Part shown: in pieces, positions 9,188 to 15,526 of the stretch | Numbering within the stretch: position 1 is the stretch's first letter | Layout: each line of letters starts with the position of its first letter | Origin: Nephromyces sp. MM_2019 | Taxonomy: Eukaryota > Apicomplexa > Aconoidasida > Nephromycida | Direction: 5' to 3' | Length of the DNA: 15,526 nucleotides | NCBI GenBank assembly: GCA_015657535.1 | Contig: JADHZB010000159.1 | Location: 1 to 15,526, forward strand | Notes under the pieces: generated by a model | Database searches by the model: none | Seen by the model: only the letters and a program-made list of their open reading frames with translations | Told to the model about the DNA's origin: nothing | Made by a program: the position numbers and the translations under genes

Positions 9188-11320
9188 TTATATTCCAGAA
9201 CCACAGACTGGCGGTAATCGAAAGGCTGTAAAGTACACGTATACGCATATATATGCCAGCGAAACATGCTTTTATCAGTCCTGATCCGAAAAGCAAGGAA
9301 GTCCCAGCGTGACATTGTGATCCTCCATTAAGAGCCATGAATCTGCACCAGATTTTTAAGGAGATTTACCTTGGTATTTTGTGCCACTGCTCACTTAAAC
9401 GTAAATATCATATATTAAAGGAAATCGGTGGTTCCATGCTACTTTTTAACGAAATTATTCACCTCTGCTGAAAAACTAGCAATTTCTTGTTTTTTAAGAA
9501 AAAAACCAAGAAAAAGCAAAAGAATGAATTATCTGATACCGCTTGAACTCTGAATAACCTCATTACCATCTTTTTGATTTGATCTTATGGGCGTGATATT
9601 TCGTAGTTTTCATGGACTAAAAGCATACGGCGTGCCTAGCAGTCGTCCATTTTTTCTCCTTTGAAAAAATTTAGTTGAATGGCACTCAACCATCTACCAG
9701 CAAGAAGCAAAACACATGATCCAATGAAAAATTGGCAAAGAGAGTTAACTTAGAGCTTCGATATATAAATAACTGCTTAAAATTTTTTTTCCAGAATTTA
9801 TACTTTTCTGAAGACATTGAGCAAAAGGATTACTGGCTAAAGGTAAAGCTGTTGGCTTAGGTAGATGTCGCTCCTTCACAGAGTATCATATCTTCTCAGA
9901 AGAAGAGATGCAACGTGTCTTTTAGCAAATCTGCTTTTTCGTGGCTGTTCCATCTCGCTAAACTAACAAATAGAGTTTTTAGAACTTGATCAATATTGGA
10001 GTCTAAGAAATAAGCTTGTTTCCCGCAGGCTTATCCTAATCGCTGAAAGCTTGGAGCATACCAACATCGAAATTTATTCCCAATGATCTAGAAAGGTATT
10101 TTCAACGCATTATTGCTATTTATGTAACAAAATGCCTCCGTTACAATGCTCTCATGTGAAATATTTCCTGAAAGGTATCGCAAGACCTTCGCTTGTCAAA
10201 CGAGGCATTCTCTGAAAGGGGGTCTCAACCTAAGAATCTCTAACTTCTTTGTTGAAGTAATTTATTTACGCCATTCCTGGTCTCTGGAATAAGATGGAGG
10301 AAAACATAAATACCATGAAAATGGAGAAGTTTTGGGGGAATTTACCAGCACCTTCTGGTAAGGCAAAACACTACCAATAAACCGATAGTAGGTAACAGGG
10401 TTATTTGTGTTCTCCCTCTTTCAGTAGCTGTAGCTGCTTTTTTATAGTGTTAATGTGATGCGCAACTCTTTGCGAAGTAAAGTTTTATTCTTTTCTATGC
10501 ATGCTTATCATAAAAACTAGAAAAATTCTGCTTCAGGTCCCTAAAAGACACTACTTGATAATCTGTTTAGTTACAAATACAATTTGCCTCCTCAAAATCT
10601 AGAATAGCTCCGTTTCACATCTACGAAAGGCACAATTTGTAAATATGTTTAAGTACCAGTATGATTTTCCACCTGCAGCACTCAACAAAAAGGATATGAG
10701 CATATTTCCCCTTTCATATAAAACTTGCTGCAGGCAAATTATGAGAATGATTTAGTGGCAATTACCCGGAAATTTTTACTCTAGCTCAAAAGATTACTTG
10801 AGCTCATTAAGATGGTTTCGCCATCAAAGCAATGGATAAACTTTCCCTCTTTGGGGTCACTTTTTTTTTCGGCAGACTCATTCGAATACTTGCACAAAGT
10901 TGGGTTATTTGCTGTCGAACTGTCGCCAGCACGAAGGCAAACTTTTCACGTTATTCCATTTCTTAATAGAAGAAATTAAAAATTAAAAACTGATTTGCCT
11001 TTTTTTGCTTTTATCGGAGGTACTTTGTGTCTTATTTTAGGTATTATATTATGAGGTTATAGCTACTGTAGGAGGGAGGTACCAAGTTATGAACCTGGGG
11101 TATATGCCGCCGGAGCGAAACAAAAAAGCGTGCATTTTTGGTACTGGAATATAATAACTGATAAATTTGTCAAAGTCTTTGATTCCGCCAAGAAATTCTC
11201 AATGCGTTGTTACAAAATTCGCAGTGAATAAGAAATTCAGCTTGCACCATATATTAGTTTCTTGCGTAGCCCACCCTTGCATAGCAAATTTCCCCTCGAG
11301 ATAAAACAGGGAAGAAAGCA

Positions 11321-11521
11321 GTGTCTACCAGGGCCGCTAACCACAACACAAGGAACAGAAGAAAAATCTTCTTGGCGCCAAAGAAAATAAGCACTTTAAA
11401 ACATGTGTTTGCTTCTAGGACACACTCTAAAAGCTATTTTGCCAGCAAGGGAAATGTGAAAAACTGCAAACTAGTAGTGTATAGTTGCAGCAAACACACA
11501 GCAAAAGCTGCGCAAAGTTGA
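11321..11521 (+). CDS. Doubtful small basic ORF
   Basis: Open from a GTG, with no ATG near the start, giving about 66 basic residues (TRAANHNTRNRRKIFLAPKK and onward). An overlapping frame (PYISFLRSPPLHSKFPLEIK and onward) is open for a similar length just upstream. Neither has a recognised domain or clear splice sites. I list it because the stretch is otherwise empty. Confidence 0.12.
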   Translation: MSTRAANHNTRNRRKIFLAPKKISTLKHVFASRTHSKSYFASKGNVKNCKLVVYSCSKHTAKAAQS

Positions 11522-11671
11522 GGGATCACGTGACACATATATTCTATAAAGATCAAACGGCGTATGTGGGGCATATTCATACAAACAATAAAAGTAATGG
11601 ATTCTTTCTAAGTTCTTTTTTGTGATGAAAATAGTGGATGTTCTACTGGTAAGCAAGTGTTGAGATAAGAT

Positions 11672-11848
11672 ATGAGGAAGTTTAATATGAAAGTGTCGAG
11701 ACAATATACCGGAAAATCTAGTCTTCCTGGAGGATTAAGTGATACATTTTATCAGGGTTACAAACCAGGAGCCGATGCTCAAGACAAGGAGAGGGAGAGG
11801 AACGCTTACAAAACGGCGGGGTTTTTATTATTACTTGTAAGTCTTTAG
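11672..11848 (+). CDS. Small unknown protein, or first exon of a spliced gene
   Basis: An ATG at 11672 follows an in-frame TAA at 11666 and opens a frame of 58 codons to TAG at 11846-11848; a second in-frame ATG lies at 11687. The peptide reads MRKFNMKVSRQYTGKSSLPG, then GLSDTFYQGYKPGADAQDKE, RERNAYKTAGFLLLL and VSL. It is a soluble, Gly/charged N-terminal part followed by a short hydrophobic start. The other two + frames have several stops here and local GC rises, which supports real coding. CTT|GTAAGT at 11837 is an excellent donor, so translation may continue in later exons; AACAGCACTTTTTTACAG near 12044 is a good phase-0 acceptor, giving RVAHTHDQVKTSVKKIFHQH to a stop at 12137. With splicing, the hydrophobic run at the exon end might be completed as a membrane helix. 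I do not recognise the family. It converges on the deacetylase gene. Confidence 0.5.
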   Translation: MRKFNMKVSRQYTGKSSLPGGLSDTFYQGYKPGADAQDKERERNAYKTAGFLLLLVSL

Positions 11849-12044
11849 CAAAGAATAAAAAATATATGATATAACCCCAAAATTACAGCCTTTTATCGGA
11901 TAAAGTTCTCCAAATTCTCTTCACTCTTGCGGTGTTTTGCGACTCTTAGAGACGGTACGAGGAAGCACATTGAAAAGTGTATATACGCATCAGAGTGGCA
12001 GTAAGATTAGAAAATTCCAGAGATTAAACAGCACTTTTTTACAG

Positions 12045-12137
12045 AGAGTTGCACACACACATGATCAAGTCAAAACCAGCGTTAAAAAGATATTCCATCA
12101 GCACCACCTACATTTTTTTATCAAACACACAGAATGA
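12045..12137 (+). CDS. Possible second exon of the 11672 gene
   Basis: The acceptor CACTTTTTTACAG is strong, and phase 0 matches the donor at 11837. The frame gives 30 residues, rich in His and Lys (VKKIFHQHHLHFFIKHTE), then TGA. A competing frame from ATG 12061 is open for 48 codons (MIKSKPALKRYSISTTYIFL and onward) to TGA at 12205. Both are short, so the choice is open. Confidence 0.2.
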   Translation, partial: RVAHTHDQVKTSVKKIFHQHHLHFFIKHTE

Positions 12138-12335
12138 ATTTTCTTTCAGTAAAATAAGGTATACAGCAGTTGTAGGAACCACAAAAGTATTAAAGAAATT
12201 AGTGTGAAAAGTCTCAATAGAAGAAAATAAGCAGCACGATAATATACACAAAAATCCTAGTAGAAGGGAGATTTCTCTGATGAAAATTTTTTTCAGTAGC
12301 AAGTTTTCGGGCAGTATGAAGTGCACCACCGGGAA

Positions 12336-12474
12336 TCAACTACCAGCTACCACGGTGTTTAACGAAGGGCTGCTGAAATGGAGCATTTCTGACATTTTTT
12401 GGTGCCATAATAAACTCAGGTATTTCTTTCTTGATTCAACGACTGGGTAACAGAGCTGCGCCGAAATGAAGAAC
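12336..12474 (-). CDS. Possible extra 3' exon of the histone deacetylase gene
   Basis: The deacetylase frame stops with TGA at 13061-13059, but those bases overlap a consensus donor, GAGAG|GTGAGT, at 13062. Downstream on the - strand, a pyrimidine-rich TTTTTCAG acceptor ends at 12475. The matching phase gives Arg at the junction and 45 residues (FFISAQLCYPVVESRKKYLS and onward) to TGA at 12338-12336. If used, the protein would gain a new C-terminus. The intervening TG-rich sequence resembles the gene's other introns, but the simple stop at 13059 is equally possible. Confidence 0.33.
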
Positions 12475-12850
12475 CTGAAAAAGGTAGGTTAATCGCTCAG
12501 TGAAGATATCAGAAAATCAAATCAAATTTAGGCAAAAAAATGCATTAAATCGGTGAAGAAGAAGCGAAAGCGTGTAGATTTTCGGATTTTATCAATCTGC
12601 ACTAGAGAAACAATTACTCCTGTTCATGATAAGGAGTATTTAACGCATCAAAGTTTGCATGTGTAAACTGAAACTATGAAAGTCTAGGCATAAACTATAA
12701 CGGTGAAACTGTTGGCCTTTTTTTCTGAGTAGCAGAAGCAAAAAAACTTTTGAGCTTTAAGTTAGCCTAATCAAACCGCAAAGATGAAGGAATCCTTGTA
12801 GAAAGAGGGATACTTGAAATTAGCAGCAATTCATATTGTGAAGACTGAAA

Positions 12851-13058
12851 ATGTGCGCACAAGGAAAGCACACGAACACACGATGGAAAAAAGCTGCAAA
12901 GCACTCACAAGTACGGATTGAGAAGAAACGCATCAACACACAAACAAATACACAAACACACATACAAAATACGCGAATACGCAAGGACACACACCAAGTG
13001 ATTCACACCAAAAAACACCCACACTCCCACGCACCCACACACATACCCACACCCCCAC
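12851..13058. repeat. CA/TG-rich low-complexity tract
   Basis: Degenerate CA repeats on the + strand (CACACA, ACCCACAC and similar) run from about 12860 to 13058. Read on the deacetylase sense strand it is TG/G-rich and starts directly at the GTGAGT that follows the last certain exon. Open frames here on both strands are repeat artefacts. It is either an intron or the 3' untranslated region. Confidence 0.8.
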
Positions 13059-15526
13059 TCACCTCTCCTTTCCCACACGCTCTTCACTTTCATCAAAGCA
13101 AATCTCACTCAAATCATAAGTAGTACTCCTCCTCTCCACTTCCTCAATCAATTTGTTGAGCTTCTCCACGAAACTATCCCCCCCATAAGCTTCTTTCCTT
13201 ATATTAACAGCCAATCGCTGCTCACGACTCCAAGTGCGTATCTTCGTCCCACCTCCTCCCCCCATCGTCTCCTCCCTAATAGCAGGAAAAAAGGCCGAAG
13301 ACGCTGCTAAAGAGCTCTTTCTCAGGCTGAGAGATTCATCAAAAGAATCTTCATCTTTACCCTTTATTGAAGACGAAACTTCTTCATCATCTGAAGCCTC
13401 AGAAACCTCATTATTCCCAGTATAAGAGCCAGTTATAGGGGCTAAACACCCATCAGATGTCTCGTCTAGAGCTCGCAGGTGTGCAGCTACACTCCTAGCA
13501 AAGGGAGACAAGGCTTCAGTGAGTGTGTTGTAGCCTCCTTCCAGCACAGAGATAACACGCCCATAGCAGCATCTATTGGCGATAGCAACTACTTGCCTGG
13601 TCACATAGTCGTAGTCTTCTTCCGTATAGGAGGTGAAGCCTTTGCTAACAGCGTCACGCTGATGCCCATCAAAACCTGCCGATATAAAGATGAGATCAGG
13701 CTCAAACCTCAGCAAATTCTCTGCTACCAGCTCATCAAACAGACGCCGAAAGCCTACACTCTGTGTGTTGGGTGGGAGAGCAGCGTTTATAACGAAAATT
13801 CCATCTGCAAAGGGGGAGGGAGGGGGGTCTGTGTTGGTTAAAGGGGGGTGGGTAGCTGGGGGATGCATGTGGTTGGGGTTGAGCCTGTGTACGGCTGTGC
13901 CTGGGTGAGAGCTTTGTGTGTGTGAGTGTGTCCGCGTGTGTTTGAGTCTGCGGTTGTGTGTGTGCGTGTTACACTTACTCATATCCTTTCATTTTGCTTA
14001 CAAAACGACATATAGATAGGTTATGATTGCTCTTTCTTTCTTTCTTTCTCTATATTAAGGTTGAACCATGATGCATGCATGCACTCTATGCTTATTAATG
14101 GAAGTGCATTGCTAAACGAAGATGCCGTAAATTCAATGTACAACGAAAAGAATTGAAATCACTTTAAAGGTGAAATTCACATAATACAGAAGACTTAGAA
14201 CAAGGCAAAAGGAGATGAAGAGAGTAGAAAGTGCCAAAAAAGAGGAGAAAGAGCGCGAAAAAATATGAGAAAGCTCGAAAGTCACTGAAGAAGAGTAAAG
14301 GAGTAGATAAAATCAAAGAAGGCGAAGAGAAACGTCGAAAAAAAAACCAAAGAAGATGAAAAAGATCCACAAAAGCAGCAAAATTAGGCATCATCGCGGT
14401 GCACACACCAAATCATCAAAAAAAAAGCAGAAAACTCAAAAAACTGCAATCTAAAAGTATAACGAACCTGAACAGTCGCAATACTTCCCAGTACCAGGAT
14501 AGAAGATACCATCATAAGCTGTGTGCGCATTATTAAGCAGAGCTGCATTTATAATATACTAGGCAGTAGAAGATCGCAAAAAAAAGCACACACAGCATCT
14601 CAGCCACACACGAAAAATGACAGGAAATTTCAATAGCTTAAAAAAAGGAATAACACTTCCAAGCTGCCATTCCTGCCTCAGCAATCAATGAAGAAATAAA
14701 AGACGCTGCCCGAGCACACACACACACACACACACACACACGCATCATAGTCTTCGAATATGCCATATACCATGAATAGATGCGAAGAAAAGTCCGCTAG
14801 GATCATCACGAAGTCCAGGAAGAGAGACTTCATCAGCAGGCATGCCTTCGCCAAGAGCCTGAACAATACACACACAGGTAACTCAACAGTAAGGCCTGCC
14901 ATATAGTACAAGTAAGACACCAAAGAGGCAGCTGGAAACTGCAGCACACACAAGAAAAAAAAGCACACATAACACACACATGCAAAACACGTACATACAC
15001 AGACCAGGACGGAAGCTTGCACAAGCATAAAAAAGCACATACAAGCACACAAATGCATGCCTGTGTCTGTGTGCCTTTATATATGCGCGTGTTTATTTGC
15101 CTGTGTATATGCTTCCAAGACGAATACTAGTAATTTCACAGTATTTCTCTTATGTGTGTGTTGGGATGAGCACAATAAGATATCAAACTGATGCGTAACG
15201 AACTAAAAACACACACAGTAGCAGGGCAATGCAAATTCTAAGAGAATAATCCCAAAAATTCATTCAAGAAAATGCCGAAAAACCTATAAATTTACAGCAT
15301 TTTCTTTAGTGTACATACACCGACCATCATGGGGGTGTATAAGCATAGGACTCACACATGGAAAAATCTTCCAAATACTACAAGCATTAATAAAGCATTA
15401 GACGTCTGAACGCAGAGTGGTATAACCTGATTTGAAGAGAGCTTTTGAAGCAAATTTCTGATAATTTGCTCAGTTCCATTTCCATGGTGGACGTCAAAGT
15501 CTACAATAGCAATCCTTCGAATTCCT
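13059..15526 (-). CDS. Class II-like zinc histone deacetylase, spliced, 5' truncated by the window edge
   Basis: Four exons join in phase: 15427-15526, 14771-14858, 14468-14518 and 13804-13059 (stop TGA 13061-13059). Visible product: 327 residues. Donors are CAG|GTTATA, CATG|GTATAT and TCAG|GTTCGT; acceptors TTGTTCAG, GCACACAG and TTTGCAG. Motifs in order: VDFDVHHGNGTE (zinc ligands Asp11 and His13 of the visible part), FFASIHAYDGIFYPGTG (57-73), INAALPP (85-91), FISAGFDGH (zinc ligand Asp125) and SVLEGGYN (catalytic Tyr171). These are hallmarks of arginase-fold deacetylases, closest in pattern to class II; the enzyme removes acetyl groups from lysine, typically on histones. The His-dyad part lies beyond the right edge. 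Oddities: about 25 extra residues between HGNGTE and FFASIH, a short loop after FYPGTG, and an acidic/Ser-rich C-terminal tail (about residues 200-327) outside the catalytic domain. Family confidence is high; class is less sure. Confidence 0.9.
13805..14467 (-). other. Deacetylase intron 3 with repeat tracts
   Basis: This 663-bp intron carries, on the + strand, a TG-rich run (about 13915-13970), (CTTT)5 at 14031-14050, ATGC repeats near 14069-14083 and a long purine-rich tract (about 14190-14370). On the sense strand these are CA-rich and pyrimidine-rich. The open frame that appears to extend the last exon upstream (to 13982) is intron read-through: its His-Thr-rich peptide comes from CA repeats and lacks family similarity. 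Confidence 0.8.
14519..14770 (-). other. Deacetylase intron 2 with (TG)n near the donor
   Basis: This 252-bp intron lies between the GLFFASIH exon and the YDGIFYPGTG exon. A pure (CA)13 on the + strand at 14715-14740, that is (TG)13 on the sense strand, begins about 30 nt after the donor. The acceptor is GCGCACACAG. Confidence 0.8.
14859..15426 (-). other. Deacetylase intron 1 with TG-rich 3' half
   Basis: This 568-bp intron starts GTTATACC and ends TTGTTCAG. CA repeats on the + strand at about 14940-15060 make its acceptor-side half TG-rich on the sense strand. The frames at 14678-15058, full of Cys-Val, are products of these repeats and not genes. Confidence 0.8.

Larger units (their letters stand above)
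8160..11320. other. About 3.2 kb intergenic stretch with inverted repeats
   Basis: AT-rich sequence with frequent stops in all frames and no long simple repeats. I see no gene that can be defended. It contains a nested inverted repeat at 8247-8308, an 11-bp perfect hairpin at 9153-9187 and a 7-bp hairpin TTACCAG/CTGGTAA at 10342-10361. A short open frame from an ATG near 9588 (MGVIFRSFHGLKAYGVPSS) is too short to call. Confidence 0.5.

Noticed and set aside
13234..13908. + strand ORFs opposite the deacetylase exon
   Set aside because: They are antisense shadows of a frame carrying conserved deacetylase motifs.
13805..13982. N-terminal extension MSKCNTHTHN and onward of the last deacetylase exon
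   Set aside because: It is CA-repeat intron sequence; a TTTGCAG acceptor at 13805 joins the exon in phase to the YDGIFYPGTG exon instead.
14771..14858. Direct splice of exon 14771-14858 to 13804, giving SIHDGIFVIN
   Set aside because: In frame, but it drops the FYPGTG loop conserved in the family; the 51-nt exon restores it. It is kept only as a possible alternative form.
14678..15058. 126-codon - strand Cys-rich ORF
   Set aside because: It runs through TG-repeat introns in a frame different from the deacetylase exon it overlaps.
1..15526. tRNA, rRNA, CRISPR or transposase genes
   Set aside because: Reading both strands I saw no tRNA-like arm signatures, rRNA blocks, regularly spaced repeats or transposase motifs; a covariance-model scan was not possible.

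Overview
The window looks like nuclear DNA of an intron-rich, AT-leaning protist. Genes sit on both strands, splice sites are canonical GT-AG with polypyrimidine acceptors, dinucleotide and other simple repeats are frequent, and a degenerate TTTAGGG-type telomere-like tract lies inside the sequence (about 1701-1794). This fits an apicomplexan, possibly coccidian-like, but chromerids and other lineages with TTTAGGG repeats are not excluded. I see no ribosome-binding sites, operons, CRISPR arrays or prokaryotic insertion sequences.

Layout. 1-95 is a (TG)n run that reads as intron of a + strand gene entering from the left; a membrane-protein exon follows at 229-371, with a possible last exon at 591-722. 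From about 936 to 2605 there are several short + strand exon candidates (936-943 with 1092-1308, 1245-1342, 1427-1540, 2393-2605), all weak, interleaved with the telomere-like tract and a 3 x 14-bp tandem repeat. 2606-5883 holds no gene I can support. 5884-6606 (- strand) is an intact single-exon gene for a small basic protein whose C-terminus matches Fyv7/CCDC59-type rRNA-processing proteins. A 26-bp perfect palindrome overlapping a second hairpin lies about 280 bp upstream of its start codon. 7060-8153 is depleted of stop codons on the + strand but interrupted, and may be a decayed or heavily spliced gene. 8160-11670 is apparently intergenic, with two notable inverted repeats (8247-8308 and 9153-9187). 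11672-11848 is a well-defined small + strand ORF or first exon. It converges on the right-hand gene.

The firmest result is at 13059-15526 on the - strand: a zinc-dependent class II-like histone deacetylase, truncated at the right edge. The longest open frame shows only its last large exon. Reading splice signals and phases upstream gives three more exons: 15427-15526 (VDFDVHHGNGTE), 14771-14858 (GLFFASIH) and a 51-nt exon 14468-14518 (YDGIFYPGTG). Every junction is in phase, and together they restore the family motifs in order. Its introns carry long TG/CA and pyrimidine tracts. An extra 3' exon at 12336-12474 is possible.

Functionally, one gene would act on chromatin (deacetylase) and one on nucleolar ribosome assembly (Fyv7-like). 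They are separate housekeeping genes and do not form a common system. I found no convincing novel multi-gene system. The best leads are the small ORF at 11672, the compact inverted repeats and the interrupted frame at 7239-8153.
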